Source: Cellvibrio sp. PSBB023
GTDB lineage: Bacteria; Pseudomonadota; Gammaproteobacteria; Pseudomonadales; Cellvibrionaceae
Length of the DNA: 64,000 bases
Assembly (NCBI RefSeq): GCF_002007605.1
Contig: NZ_CP019799.1
Span: forward strand, 372,001 to 436,000
Direction of reading: 5' to 3'
The position numbers and the translations under genes were made by a program. How positions within the stretch are numbered: the stretch's first letter is position 1; every line of letters starts with the position of its first letter. The notes under the pieces were generated by a model that had not been told where the DNA came from, made no database searches, and was given only the letters and a program-made list of their open reading frames with translations. Shown in pieces: positions 10,822-20,508 of the stretch.

Positions 10822-11151
10822 TCAACCACCGGCCAGTTTGACGGTGAAGCCGCGCTTTTCCAGTTCGGCCTTGAGTTTGTCGCGCTGGTCGCCCTGAATT
10901 TCTATGATGCCATCTTTGAGAGAGCCGCCAACGCCACAGGTGACTTTCAAGGCTTTGGCGAGGTCTTTGAGTTTAGCTTCATCGAGCGGCACGCCGGTGA
11001 TAGTTGTAACGCCCTTGCCATTGCGACCGGCGGTCTCACGGCGGATTCGTACTATGCCATCGCCTTGAGGAATGCTAGCAACGGGTTTTTCTTCTTTGAT
11101 TCGGCCTGTCTCGGTGGAGTAGACGAGGCGAGAGTTTTTATCTTTGCTCAT
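10822..11151 (-). CDS. yciH: SUI1/YciH-family translation factor homologue
   Basis: A 109-residue protein with the SUI1/eIF1 fold: 'VRIRRETAGRNGKGVTTITG' followed by 'DLAKALKVTCGVGGSLKDGIIEIQGDQRDKL'. In E. coli YciH has been shown to affect initiation fidelity in vitro, but it is non-essential and its cellular role is unclear. It is first in a two-gene minus-strand unit with the DUF3820 gene and is divergent from the hydrolase gene at 11253, with about 100 nt between them. Confidence 0.92.
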   Translation of the reverse strand: MSKDKNSRLVYSTETGRIKEEKPVASIPQGDGIVRIRRETAGRNGKGVTTITGVPLDEAKLKDLAKALKVTCGVGGSLKDGIIEIQGDQRDKLKAELEKRGFTVKLAGG

Positions 11152-11252
11152 GATAACTGCTCACGGGGAAACAAGCTGCCAATTCTAACCTCGGGCACTG
11201 GTAGAATGCGCGCAACTTTTTTACCGACTATTCGTTTTAAAGAGATCTATCT

Positions 11253-12437
11253 ATGACGATTAATGGCCAATGGTTGCCGCAGTGGCAGCCGCTTGTCGAT
11301 ACTTTTGAGGCTAATTTCGCAATGGGCGAGGAGGGCGCCGGTTTGGCGCTGGTGTATCGCGGCGAGCTGGTGGTGAATATCTGGGCCGGTCAGCGCAGTA
11401 ATAAAGCGGCGGGATTGGTTGATCAACCCTGGCAGGACGATACGCTGGTAAATATTTTCTCCGCTGGTAAGGGATTGGTTGCGCTGTGCATATTGCAATT
11501 GGTGGCTGAGGGGAAACTCCAACTGGATGCGTCCGTCGCCGATTATTGGCCCGAGTTTGCGCAGGCAGGTAAAGCGGAGATTAGCGTCCGGCAGGTTATG
11601 AGTCATCGCGCGGGCTTGTCTGCTTTCCACCAACACATAGGCAATGAGCAGATTTTTGACTGGGCACAAATGACCAATGCCCTTGCACTGGAGCATAGCT
11701 GGTGGGAGCCGGGTAGTGCACAGGGGTATTCACCGTTTATTTATGGTTGGATTTTGGGCGAACTGGTGCGCCGTGTCAGTGGTTATGCCAGCTTCAATAC
11801 GTATTTTCAGGCGCGAGTAGCAGAACCTTTGGGCATTTGCTGCCACTTTGGTGTTCCCGACGAACAGTTAGATAAGATCGCCGATACCGGGCCACTCAAG
11901 CGCCCATTGGGAGCTGCGCCTGCTTCAACGGGTGCCGATAGCGTGATGCTCGGCAAAATCATGAAGGCCGATCCGCGTGGCGTCACCAATCGCGCCTTTT
12001 CCAATCCCATTAGTTTGATGACAGCGACCAATTCGCAGGAATGGCGTCGTGCACAAATTCCGGCGGCCGGTGCCCATGCGAATGCGTCAGCATTGGCGCG
12101 TATCTATGGCGCATTGGCGAATGGCGATAGCCTCCTTGCAGATGCAACCTTGCCCCTGTGCTGGGCGGAGCAGACGTTTACACAGGATCAGGTGCTGGGT
12201 TTGCCACTGCGTTTTAGTCATGGATTTATGCTGTCCCAGCATGATCGCCCTGATTGCCGTTATGGGCGTGGTGCGCGAGCATTTGGCCACCCCGGTGCCG
12301 GCGGTTGTATTGGGTTTGCCGATCCGGATTATCAATTGGGTTTTGGCTATGTCACCCAGCGTATGGGGCAGAGTTTATTGATCGACGAGCGCGCGGTGCG
12401 TTTGATCGATAGCGCTTATCACTTGTTGGAGCAATAG
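11253..12437 (+). CDS. Serine hydrolase of the beta-lactamase/EstB family
   Basis: A 394-residue protein with the class C beta-lactamase/DD-peptidase fold. The nucleophile motif is S70-A-G-K73 in 'NIFSAGKGLVAL', and the C-terminal 'HPGAGG' occupies the place of the KTG/HTG box. There is no signal peptide, so a cytosolic esterase resembling EstB of Burkholderia is more likely than an antibiotic-resistance enzyme. The substrate cannot be deduced. slyX begins 1 nt after its stop, so the two are probably translationally coupled. Confidence 0.85.
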   Translation: MTINGQWLPQWQPLVDTFEANFAMGEEGAGLALVYRGELVVNIWAGQRSNKAAGLVDQPWQDDTLVNIFSAGKGLVALCILQLVAEGKLQLDASVADYWPEFAQAGKAEISVRQVMSHRAGLSAFHQHIGNEQIFDWAQMTNALALEHSWWEPGSAQGYSPFIYGWILGELVRRVSGYASFNTYFQARVAEPLGICCHFGVPDEQLDKIADTGPLKRPLGAAPASTGADSVMLGKIMKADPRGVTNRAFSNPISLMTATNSQEWRRAQIPAAGAHANASALARIYGALANGDSLLADATLPLCWAEQTFTQDQVLGLPLRFSHGFMLSQHDRPDCRYGRGARAFGHPGAGGCIGFADPDYQLGFGYVTQRMGQSLLIDERAVRLIDSAYHLLEQ

Positions 12438-12438
12438 C

Positions 12439-12657
12439 ATGTCTGATTTTCAGGAACAATTAATTGAACTCCAAACCCGCGTGGCTTATCAGGAGGATAC
12501 CTTGGCGCAGTTAAACGATGTGATTGCCCGTCAGGATGCCGAGCTGATCCAACTCAAGCAGCAGCTGCGTCTAATTGCGCAGCGCTTGGACGAGTTGAGC
12601 CGCAATCCGGCGCAGGGCGATGGTGAAGTGATGGATGAACGCCCGCCGCATTACTGA
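12439..12657 (+). CDS. slyX: SlyX homologue
   Basis: A 72-residue, almost wholly alpha-helical, coiled-coil protein. The heptad pattern runs through 'LIELQTRVAYQEDTLAQLND' and ends with a Pro-rich tail 'DERPPHY', as in SlyX of enterobacteria and pseudomonads. Its function is not known. It is packed 1 nt behind the hydrolase gene. Confidence 0.88.
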   Translation: MSDFQEQLIELQTRVAYQEDTLAQLNDVIARQDAELIQLKQQLRLIAQRLDELSRNPAQGDGEVMDERPPHY

Positions 12658-12679
12658 TTTCAGGCGCCAGTTAATAGCG

Positions 12680-12706
12680 ATAAAAATTCTAAAAGAGAAT
12701 TTTTAT
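12680..12706 (+). terminator. AT-rich inverted repeat after slyX
   Basis: ATAAAAATTCT / AGAATTTTTAT form a perfect 11-bp stem with a 5-nt loop, 22 nt past the slyX stop. The stem is nearly all A-T and is not followed by a clear T run, so it could be a weak terminator or an operator for the downstream GGDEF-EAL gene. Confidence 0.4.
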
Positions 12707-12865
12707 ATTCGAGTGGCGCAATATTCATCTTGTTGGCGCATTAAACATCTTTATCGCTAATAAATGCGATTTACGCGACTGTTTCCTGTACGCGTCGAAA
12801 AATACTTGTCTACACTTTGCCATCGACACGCATTTTTTTAGATAACAGGAGCGATTTTATTCACC

Positions 12866-15451
12866 ATGCAGCATTCCAATCCATCGGGTAATCCGGCCAT
12901 CTTATTGTCGGCCAATCCCGCTCTTGAAAATGCATTGGATGCTGCCACTACCGCCCCTTGGTGCATGGATGTGTTGAGTGGTGAACTACAAGTTACCGCG
13001 CAACACCTCAATTCCCTCGCCGCGTTTTTTGTTCCCCTGAATCATATTTCTGCACTGTTACAACATCTCCGTAAAGCCGATAGATACCTTTTTTTGCAAG
13101 CGTTTAATACCGACCCACAGGATCAGGACTATCAGCGTTTGCGTTCGTGCGATGTGCGCCTTCCCATTAGCGATGGCGAGCAGGTGGTGGAAACGGTGGT
13201 GCGTTTTGTCGGGCGTTTACAAGCGCCGGTTCCGGGCGTTAATGCCCGTGTATTTGAAGGGTTGATAGTCGCGGCCTCCCATTGGTTGGCCCAGCCGAGC
13301 GATGAATATGCATTGCAGTTTTTATCGGGGTTATTTGCAGAAAGTCCTATTCCCAGTTTCATCACCGATAAACAGGGCGTGTTGATCAACATCAATGATG
13401 CTTGTGCGCGTCTGTTTCATTTGTCCCACCGTCAGGCAGAGCAGGCCACTGGTTTTTACTCCATCTTGCGCGACAAACACCTGCAGGCTGATGCGGAGCA
13501 GGCTGCGGCAGTGCAATCTGTTTATTTGCACGGATGTACACACACCTTGGAGATGAGTTATTCCCTTGGCAATATCCATCGCAGTCGTTTTATTTGCGAT
13601 AAGCAGATCCATTTTCGCGTGAGTTTTTTACCCATACCGGATCGGCAGGGAAATATTGCGCAGGTGCTAGTGCAGCTGCAGGATTTATCCCGTGAAAAAA
13701 GTGCACGGGATGCACTGCAGGAAAGTGAAGCAAGTTACAAAGCATTTATCACCAATAGTTCGGAAGCCATTTGGTGCTATGACATGCAGCCACCCGTTGC
13801 GGTCTGCGCCGGTTTAGAGGAGCAAGTACAGCAAATAGCGCGTTGCGCGCGTTTGGTGGAGGCCAACAAAGTCCTCATCAATATGCTCGGTGTAGAGTCG
13901 CTTGATGAGATTATTGGCTCGGGGCTGATTGACAGCGGCTCAAAAAATTACGTCTTTGATATTCACTATTTTGTGAAAAATCACTACCTCATGGTGGATC
14001 ACGATATAGTGCGTCAGGACTCGCGTGGTAAAAATTTTTACTTTCAGATTTGTTGCACCGGCATAGTGGAAGATGGCTACCTAAAACGGGTGTGGGGTAC
14101 AACAAAAGATATTACCGCGCGTCGTCGCTACGAAGAAAAACTGCGTTACCAATCCTTTCATGATTCACTCACGGCTTTGCCCAATCGCGAAAAACTCTAT
14201 GCCGATATGCAAACCTGTTTTGAGCAACGCAGTGCGGAACAAATCAGCGCTTTGTTGTTAATTGACCTGGATCGCTTCAAGGAAATTAACGATACTCTGG
14301 GTCACAATGTTGGCGATCATTTGTTGCAATTAATTGGCCCGCGCCTGGCCAATGAAATGTCGGAAATTCCCGGTACGGTGGCACGCTTGGGAGGGGATGA
14401 GTTTGCCGTGTTTTTGCCGCGTATTCGCAGCACCCATCAAGCGGTGGTATTTGGGCATCGGCTTCTGGATGCTTTATCCCAGGAGTTTGATCTGGATGGT
14501 TTTACCACACAAATTTCCGCCAGTATTGGTATTTCCATCTCGCCTCATCAGGCACAAGACCAGCACGCACTAATGCGTTATGCGGATATCGCCATGTATT
14601 ACGCCAAAGGCCAAATGTTGGGGCTGGCGATTTACAGTGCAGAATACGATCCGCACTCCACCAAGCGATTATCGATTATCAGCGAGTTGGGTCGTGCTAT
14701 TCGCGAGAACCAGTTGTGTTTGTATTACCAGCCCAAAGTCTTGCTGGATGAACAACGCTGTTATGGTTTTGAAGCCCTGATTCGCTGGATTCATCCGGAA
14801 TTGGGGTTTGTATCGCCCGTCGATTTTATTCCCATGGCCGAGTTGACCACATTGATTCACCAGCTCACCGCCTGGGTTCTGGAAAAAGCGATTGAGCAGT
14901 GCCGCAGTTGGCAGGATCAGGGCATGTCGTTAAGCATTGCGGTGAATCTCTCGGCGCGCAATTTGATGGATGACAATATTCCCAAATTGGTTGAACGCTT
15001 ATTGCTCAAATATAAATTGCCCGCCGCGCGCTTGGAGCTGGAAATTACCGAAAGCTCAATCATGACTGACCCCGCCAGGGCATTACGTAATCTGGATGCG
15101 CTGCATGCGTTGGGGGTGCATCTGGCAATTGATGATTTTGGCACAGGTTATTCATCACTGGCTTATTTAAAACGCTTGCCGGTGCAAACACTGAAAATAG
15201 ACAGCTCTTTTGTGCGCACCATGCTTGACGATTTGCAGGACGAATTAATCGTCAACTCGACGATTCACCTGGCCCATAACCTTGGTTTGATGGTTGTCGC
15301 TGAGGGAGTGGAAAATGAGGCCTTGTTGAATCGCCTGCGCGAGATGGGTTGCGATGAAGCGCAAGGATTTTTTATTGGCAAGCCAATGGCTGTGGTTAAT
15401 GCCAATGAGTGGTTGGTTGAATCAGGTTGGGTCAAACAGCCGCCGCAATAG
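12866..15451 (+). CDS. PAS-GGDEF-EAL cyclic-di-GMP signalling protein
   Basis: An 861-residue cytosolic protein with no membrane segment. An uncharacterised N-terminal part is followed by a PAS domain (about 155-285, 'ESPIPSFITDKQGVLININDA') and a second PAS-like region (about 290-425) ending in 'VWGTTKDITARRR'. The GGDEF domain (about 440-595) has an intact R-L-G-G-D-E-F near residue 510. The EAL domain (about 610-855) has an intact E-A-L near residue 636, plus 'EITES', 'DDFGTGYSSL' and 'EGVEN'. Both cyclase and phosphodiesterase signatures are complete. No RxxD inhibitory site is visible five residues before GGDEF. Net activity cannot be told from sequence. Confidence 0.93.
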   Translation: MQHSNPSGNPAILLSANPALENALDAATTAPWCMDVLSGELQVTAQHLNSLAAFFVPLNHISALLQHLRKADRYLFLQAFNTDPQDQDYQRLRSCDVRLPISDGEQVVETVVRFVGRLQAPVPGVNARVFEGLIVAASHWLAQPSDEYALQFLSGLFAESPIPSFITDKQGVLININDACARLFHLSHRQAEQATGFYSILRDKHLQADAEQAAAVQSVYLHGCTHTLEMSYSLGNIHRSRFICDKQIHFRVSFLPIPDRQGNIAQVLVQLQDLSREKSARDALQESEASYKAFITNSSEAIWCYDMQPPVAVCAGLEEQVQQIARCARLVEANKVLINMLGVESLDEIIGSGLIDSGSKNYVFDIHYFVKNHYLMVDHDIVRQDSRGKNFYFQICCTGIVEDGYLKRVWGTTKDITARRRYEEKLRYQSFHDSLTALPNREKLYADMQTCFEQRSAEQISALLLIDLDRFKEINDTLGHNVGDHLLQLIGPRLANEMSEIPGTVARLGGDEFAVFLPRIRSTHQAVVFGHRLLDALSQEFDLDGFTTQISASIGISISPHQAQDQHALMRYADIAMYYAKGQMLGLAIYSAEYDPHSTKRLSIISELGRAIRENQLCLYYQPKVLLDEQRCYGFEALIRWIHPELGFVSPVDFIPMAELTTLIHQLTAWVLEKAIEQCRSWQDQGMSLSIAVNLSARNLMDDNIPKLVERLLLKYKLPAARLELEITESSIMTDPARALRNLDALHALGVHLAIDDFGTGYSSLAYLKRLPVQTLKIDSSFVRTMLDDLQDELIVNSTIHLAHNLGLMVVAEGVENEALLNRLREMGCDEAQGFFIGKPMAVVNANEWLVESGWVKQPPQ

Positions 15452-15464
15452 TGGCTGTTTGACC
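15430..15464. terminator. 12-bp inverted repeat at the convergent GGDEF-EAL / bepA junction
   Basis: GGTCAAACAGCC and GGCTGTTTGACC pair perfectly around an 11-nt loop that contains the TAG stop of the GGDEF-EAL gene. It lies between two convergent genes and could end transcription from both sides, although a long T tract is lacking. Confidence 0.5.
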
Positions 15465-15492
15465 GGCAAACACTATTTACATGACTAACAAA

Positions 15493-16977
15493 TTAGAAAC
15501 CCTGTTGTTGCATTTGTGCTTCTACGTATTTCAAGCGCTCTTCAATCAACGCTGTACGATAGCCATTCCCTTGTGTCAGTTTCAATGCATTGCGCAACTG
15601 GATTTGGGCGCGATCATAAACGCCGTTCAAAATAAAATATTCTGCGCGCGCTTCATGCACACCCAAAATGTTACCGGCCAAGCCATTCACTTCTGCCAGT
15701 AAATACCACACATAGTCATCGTTGCTGCGCTTGCGCGAGTAGCGATCAAGGATGTCGGCGCACTGCTGGTAAATTCCCGCCTTCATCAAGGCTTCGGCAT
15801 GGCGAATAATCAGTGGATAGCTGTCGGGGTGCTTTTGTAATTGGGTTTCGATAATGTCCAGCCCGGCTTTGTAACGCTCCGCTGCAATTTCAATATCAGC
15901 CCGCATGATTTGATAAGTAACGCGATTCGGTTCTTTTTCCAGCAGCGGTGCCAGCGCCTCACGCGCCGCCTCAAACTGGCTCGATCTTGTCAGCGCCAAT
16001 ACCCAGCCATAGCGGCTGGCATCCGGGTGTGCTGATTCGCGGTCCAGCTCACTTTTAAACATGCGCGCCGCTATTTGTGGCGTTTCTTCAGCATCCATCC
16101 GCACACGACTGCGCATCAATTGGAACTCCAGGTCATCGCTTGCAGGTTTGCGTGCGTATTGCATGGCGCGATTGCGCGCGTCGGCAACCCGGGTCTCGCT
16201 CACCGGGTGAGTTAGCAAATATTCCGGTGGTCGGCGGTTAAGGCGGTTGGCGCGTACCATTTCTTCAAACATATCCGCCGCAGCGTGAGGGTCCAACCCC
16301 GCTTGCACCATGGTTTGCATGCCGATGCGGTCAGCCTCTTGCTCGTTTTGACGGCTAAATGCCAGAGATGCCTGCTGCGCGGCGGCCTGGGTACCCATAA
16401 TCGCGGCAACACCGGCATCGCTGTTGCTGTTGGCAGCTAACACCAGGCCGGCGAGCATGCCCGCAAGCATGGGAACCATCATATTCTTTTGCTGTTCAAG
16501 GCGACGCGCATAGTGCCGTTGGCTCAGGTGGCCCATTTCGTGGGCGAGTACGGCAGCCAGTTGGTTTTCGGTTTTGGCGTAATTGAGCAGGCCAGTGTGC
16601 ACACCAATAATATTGCCAGGAACCGCAAAGGCATTGAGCGTATTATTCTGTGCGACCACCAGATCGATGCGTTTGTCATCTAGTTGGCTGTAGGGCAGCA
16701 GGCGGGCAAATAGCTGTTCCAGGTAATCGATAATCAAGGGGTCTGATGAGGTTGGCACCTGGCTGCGGTAGGCCCTGAGCCAGCGCTGCCCCAGAATTTT
16801 CTCCTGCACCGGTGAGATCATGATGGAGCTGGTGTCGCCCAAGTTAGGTAATTCGATCTCGGCATGGCTGGCATAGGGGTTCACCAACAGGCTGGAAACC
16901 AGTAGCGATGCCAGCCCAAGCGGCGCAAGTACGCGCTGGGTCGCCAGGGTAAGAATGCGTTTAAAAAGCGTGGACAC
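15493..16977 (-). CDS. bepA: Periplasmic M48 metalloprotease/chaperone with TPR domain (BepA-like)
   Basis: BepA (YfgC) cares for outer-membrane protein assembly, in particular LptD and BamA. With a GTG start at 16977 the protein has 494 residues (E. coli 487). It opens with a signal peptide ('VLAPLGLASLLVSSLLV', cleavage near S-H-A-E). The zinc site H146-E-M-G-H150 is followed by a second-helix region with 'NEQEADRIGMQ' supplying the third ligand. The C-terminal 200 residues are TPR-like helices. The frame stays open to an upstream ATG at 17079, but that start lacks a ribosome site and would add an implausible 34-residue leader. AGGAG lies 12 nt before the GTG, which is rather far. Confidence 0.88.
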   Translation of the reverse strand: MSTLFKRILTLATQRVLAPLGLASLLVSSLLVNPYASHAEIELPNLGDTSSIMISPVQEKILGQRWLRAYRSQVPTSSDPLIIDYLEQLFARLLPYSQLDDKRIDLVVAQNNTLNAFAVPGNIIGVHTGLLNYAKTENQLAAVLAHEMGHLSQRHYARRLEQQKNMMVPMLAGMLAGLVLAANSNSDAGVAAIMGTQAAAQQASLAFSRQNEQEADRIGMQTMVQAGLDPHAAADMFEEMVRANRLNRRPPEYLLTHPVSETRVADARNRAMQYARKPASDDLEFQLMRSRVRMDAEETPQIAARMFKSELDRESAHPDASRYGWVLALTRSSQFEAAREALAPLLEKEPNRVTYQIMRADIEIAAERYKAGLDIIETQLQKHPDSYPLIIRHAEALMKAGIYQQCADILDRYSRKRSNDDYVWYLLAEVNGLAGNILGVHEARAEYFILNGVYDRAQIQLRNALKLTQGNGYRTALIEERLKYVEAQMQQQGF

Positions 16978-17224
16978 GGTGATTATCGGCTCCTGAAGTC
17001 GATGATTTGAGTGCATCAAGTGGGCAAAAAAATAGGGCGCAACTCTAGCCTTTTTGGCGCTTAAAGAATAGGTTAGCAACCTTTTGAGACATTCTTTGGC
17101 GGTGCAGGTTCGTCTGTTTGGCGAAAATCTTGCCCGAATACCGCCCTCAAGGCGCGCAACACAGTATGTGGGTCGCGTTGGCAGAGGTAAAAGAAAGGTC
17201 CTATAGCAATGAGAGTATCGCGTT

Positions 17225-17494
17225 TTGAATCATGTCGCCGATTGTTTTACGCTGAGTGTGGATGTTGAACTGGATGCCAAAGGGCTGCGTTGCCCCATGC
17301 CCTTGTTAAAAGCCAAGCAGGCCTTGCGTGACTTGCCGCCTGCAGCGGTGTTGAGGGTGCTGGCTACCGATGCGGGATCGGTGCGCGATTTTCAGGCTTA
17401 TGCATCAATTAGCGGTATTGAATTGGTGGCGCATGAGGCGCGCGACGGGGTGTATTGCTACCTGCTGAGAAAGCCGCTTGTATCATCGCCATGA
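17225..17494 (+). CDS. TusA-like sulfur-carrier protein
   Basis: An 89-residue protein of the SirA/TusA fold. The family signature is C23-P-M-P within 'LDAKGLRCPMPLLKAKQAL', where the Cys carries persulfide sulfur. The second half, 'GSVRDFQAYASISGIELV', matches the usual TusA pattern. The start is a TTG; a GTG 36 nt further in would also leave a complete domain, so the start is uncertain. TusA paralogues feed sulfur to tRNA thiolation, molybdenum cofactor or respiratory sulfur pathways, and which applies here is unknown. It is divergent from bepA. Confidence 0.85.
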   Translation: MNHVADCFTLSVDVELDAKGLRCPMPLLKAKQALRDLPPAAVLRVLATDAGSVRDFQAYASISGIELVAHEARDGVYCYLLRKPLVSSP

Positions 17495-17604
17495 ATGGTG
17501 CCGCCTGACGAGTACACTGGATACTGATCCGCTCGCGCTTACCGCGCAGCGATCACTGCATGTCAGACCTTGTCGCTGACTGCAAATGCTGAAGTGAGTG
17601 TGTT

Positions 17605-20508
17605 ATGCCGATATTGTGTTATCAAATCAATCCGGGAGCTTGCCTCTCGCTGTTGTTGGCGTTTTTCCTGGGGCTGACCAGCCAGCCGCTATGGGCGCAA
17701 TTTGACGATTTACCAAAAGCCGGATACAGCCCGCTGGCTATTGTCAAAAGCGAAAATGACAAACGCAATTACCGCTATTTGATTTTGGATAACCAATTGC
17801 GCGTGTTGTTGATCTCTGATCCTGCCACCGAAAAAGCCGCTGCTGCGCTCGATGTACAGGTAGGCGCCAATCAAAATCCCCCTGACCGATTGGGGCTTGC
17901 ACATTTCCTGGAGCACATGTTGTTCCTGGGAACGGAAAAATACCCTCATGCTGGCGAGTATCAGGAATTTATTTCCCAGCATGGTGGGCGATTTAATGCT
18001 TTTACCGCTGCCGAAAACACCAACTATTTTTTTGAAATTGATAAGGACGAACTGGCGCCAGCATTAGACCGGTTTGCGCAATTTTTTGTCGCACCGCTAT
18101 TTTCAGCGGAGTATGTGGAGCGTGAGCGCAATGCCGTGCACTCCGAATACCTTGCCAAATTAAATGATGACTCACGCCGCGAGTGGGATGTCTACCGCGA
18201 ATTGATGAACCCCGCGCACCCCAGTGCCAAGTTTACGGTGGGCAACCTGGCAACCCTGGTTGATAGGGAAGGGCGCTCGGTACGCGAGGATATGATTGCA
18301 TTCTATGACCAGCACTACTCCTCGCACCTGATGAGTTTGGTGGTTTTGGGGCGCGAGCCGCTGAATGCCTTGGAAGCAATGGTGCGTGAAGGTTTCAGTG
18401 CTGTGCCCAAGCGCGATATCACGCTGTCTGCCAAATACCCCCCTCTGTTTAATCCGCTTGATTTGCCCGCGAGCCTTGAGATTAAACCGGAAAAAGAATT
18501 GCGTCAGTTGACGTTTAATTTTCCCATTCCCAATCCGGATCAGTTCTACCGTAAAAAGCCCTACACCTATATCGCCTATCTACTTGGCCATGAAGGCCGC
18601 GGTAGCCTGCTATCACTCTTGAAGCGGTTGGGCTGGGCGGACAGTGTCTATGCAGGTACTACCTTGCATAGCCGCAGCGATGCCGTGTTTCAGTTAGGGA
18701 TACAGCTAACGCCGCAGGGTGTTCGTGCGCGGGATCAAATTGTCTCGTTGGTTTTCCACTGCATCGAACAACTCCGTGCACGGGGTTCATCCGCCTGGCG
18801 CTACAGTGAGTTGCAGCAATTGGCGGATCTGGATTTTCATTTTCAGGAAAAGCGCGTCCCCATGGAGACCGTCAGTTCTCTCGCGCAAAAAATGAGTAAA
18901 TACGAGCCGTTGGATATTTTGCGTGGCGATTTTCTCTATGCCGATTTTGATTCAAGCCTGATTGAAAAAAGCCTATCATTTTTGAATAGCAACAATGTTC
19001 TGTTGGTGATGGTAGCGCCCACTGTTGAGCCTTATCGTGTTACCAAACTGTACGCTGCCCCTTTCACCTTACGGGCCGGTATTCCTGAAATTCTCGAATT
19101 AAAGCCGACTGTACGTCAGGAATTGTTCCTGCCGGAAAAAAACATGTTTATCCCCAAGCGCTTGTCGGTAAAAGCTGGATCAATGCTTGAACAGCGTGGC
19201 GCCGAGGCGGATGTCAAACCCAAAGTGATTTATCGCAACAACAATATGCGTGTCTGGTTTGCGCAGGATCAGGAATTCAAGCAACCGCGCGCGCAAATTA
19301 GTTTGCGGATTAAATCTCCCCTGGTTGCCGCAAATGTCGAGGGGGCTGCACAAGCGCAATTATTTGCCGCGCTGATTACCGATCAGCTCAATGAATTTGC
19401 CTATCCCGCTCGCCTTGCTGGTATTGATTTTACCTTGACCGCCAATGGGCGCGGCTATGATCTGGGTATCTTTGGTTATTCGGGGCGTCAGGGAATGTTG
19501 ATGAACCGTATTATGACCGCCATGAGCGCAGTGCAATTTAAAGAAGATCGCTTCACCTTGTTAAAAGAAAATTTACTGCGCACTTGGCGCAATCAAAATA
19601 AAGATATGCCTTACCAGGTATTGGCAAAACAAATCGGTCCACTGCAAATGATCCCCGCGTGGTCCAACGCCGAATTAATTGCGGCATTAGAAGGGAAAAA
19701 CTTTGAACAATTTAATCAGTTTGCCAATCGCCAATTAATTGATGCGAAAGCCGATGCACTGTTTTATGGAAATTATTTCCGCGCAGAAGCGTTGAAATTG
19801 GCAGTGCTAGTTGAACATGAATTATTAACCCGCCGCGCCGGGCGGGAGATGCCACCGGGAGTGTTGTTGATGTTGCCTTCAGGCACAGCCAAACCGTGGC
19901 TCTACACGCATTCGTTGGATCACAACGACAATATTGTTGAGCTCTTCATTCAAAGTCCATCGCCCTCTGTGGACGACACAGCGCATATGATGTTGGTGAG
20001 ACAATTATTGCAGCCAGCGTTTTACCATCAATTGCGCACAGAAAAACAATTGGGCTATATAGTTGCCGCCTTGTCTGTACCGCTGCTAAACCTTGAAAAC
20101 AGTTTGCTGGTAGTGCAATCGCCTGCAACGGATGAGGCGCGGGTGATCAAAGAAATAGATTCGTTGTTGGACGCACAGGCTTCAGTGATTGCGGACAACC
20201 TTGAATTGAACCAGCAGTCATTGATTAAAAAGCTGCAAGAACCGGCGCGCTCATTAAAAGAGCAATCGGAGCGCTACTGGAATTCCATTACCACACACGA
20301 TGAAGATTTTTTGCGTCGTGAGGCATTGATAGCAGCGGTTGCCAACATCACCCCGGAATCGCTGAATCATTTTTATAAAACAATCTTTTTAGATAAAAAC
20401 AGACGGCTGTGGCTAACCTCTGACGCGCTGGATGCGCGCGATGGCTTTACTGAAATTCAGGATTTATCCGCTTACAAAAACCAAATGGGCAGGCTTGCGC
20501 AGCCTTAG
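17605..20508 (+). CDS. ptrA: Periplasmic pitrilysin/insulysin-type M16 metalloprotease
   Basis: A 967-residue protein of the full-length M16A architecture (four M16 homology domains in one chain), like E. coli pitrilysin (962). The N-terminus is a signal peptide with hydrophobic core 'LSLLLAFFLGL' and cleavage near L-W-A-Q. The inverted zinc motif is H100-F-L-E103-H104, and the distal Glu is in 'ERERNAVHSEY'. The C-terminal half keeps the 'QLRTEKQLGYIV' element typical of the family. It degrades small peptides. It is preceded by the TusA-like gene on the same strand at 110 nt, so co-transcription is possible but not obvious. Confidence 0.92.
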   Translation: MPILCYQINPGACLSLLLAFFLGLTSQPLWAQFDDLPKAGYSPLAIVKSENDKRNYRYLILDNQLRVLLISDPATEKAAAALDVQVGANQNPPDRLGLAHFLEHMLFLGTEKYPHAGEYQEFISQHGGRFNAFTAAENTNYFFEIDKDELAPALDRFAQFFVAPLFSAEYVERERNAVHSEYLAKLNDDSRREWDVYRELMNPAHPSAKFTVGNLATLVDREGRSVREDMIAFYDQHYSSHLMSLVVLGREPLNALEAMVREGFSAVPKRDITLSAKYPPLFNPLDLPASLEIKPEKELRQLTFNFPIPNPDQFYRKKPYTYIAYLLGHEGRGSLLSLLKRLGWADSVYAGTTLHSRSDAVFQLGIQLTPQGVRARDQIVSLVFHCIEQLRARGSSAWRYSELQQLADLDFHFQEKRVPMETVSSLAQKMSKYEPLDILRGDFLYADFDSSLIEKSLSFLNSNNVLLVMVAPTVEPYRVTKLYAAPFTLRAGIPEILELKPTVRQELFLPEKNMFIPKRLSVKAGSMLEQRGAEADVKPKVIYRNNNMRVWFAQDQEFKQPRAQISLRIKSPLVAANVEGAAQAQLFAALITDQLNEFAYPARLAGIDFTLTANGRGYDLGIFGYSGRQGMLMNRIMTAMSAVQFKEDRFTLLKENLLRTWRNQNKDMPYQVLAKQIGPLQMIPAWSNAELIAALEGKNFEQFNQFANRQLIDAKADALFYGNYFRAEALKLAVLVEHELLTRRAGREMPPGVLLMLPSGTAKPWLYTHSLDHNDNIVELFIQSPSPSVDDTAHMMLVRQLLQPAFYHQLRTEKQLGYIVAALSVPLLNLENSLLVVQSPATDEARVIKEIDSLLDAQASVIADNLELNQQSLIKKLQEPARSLKEQSERYWNSITTHDEDFLRREALIAAVANITPESLNHFYKTIFLDKNRRLWLTSDALDARDGFTEIQDLSAYKNQMGRLAQP

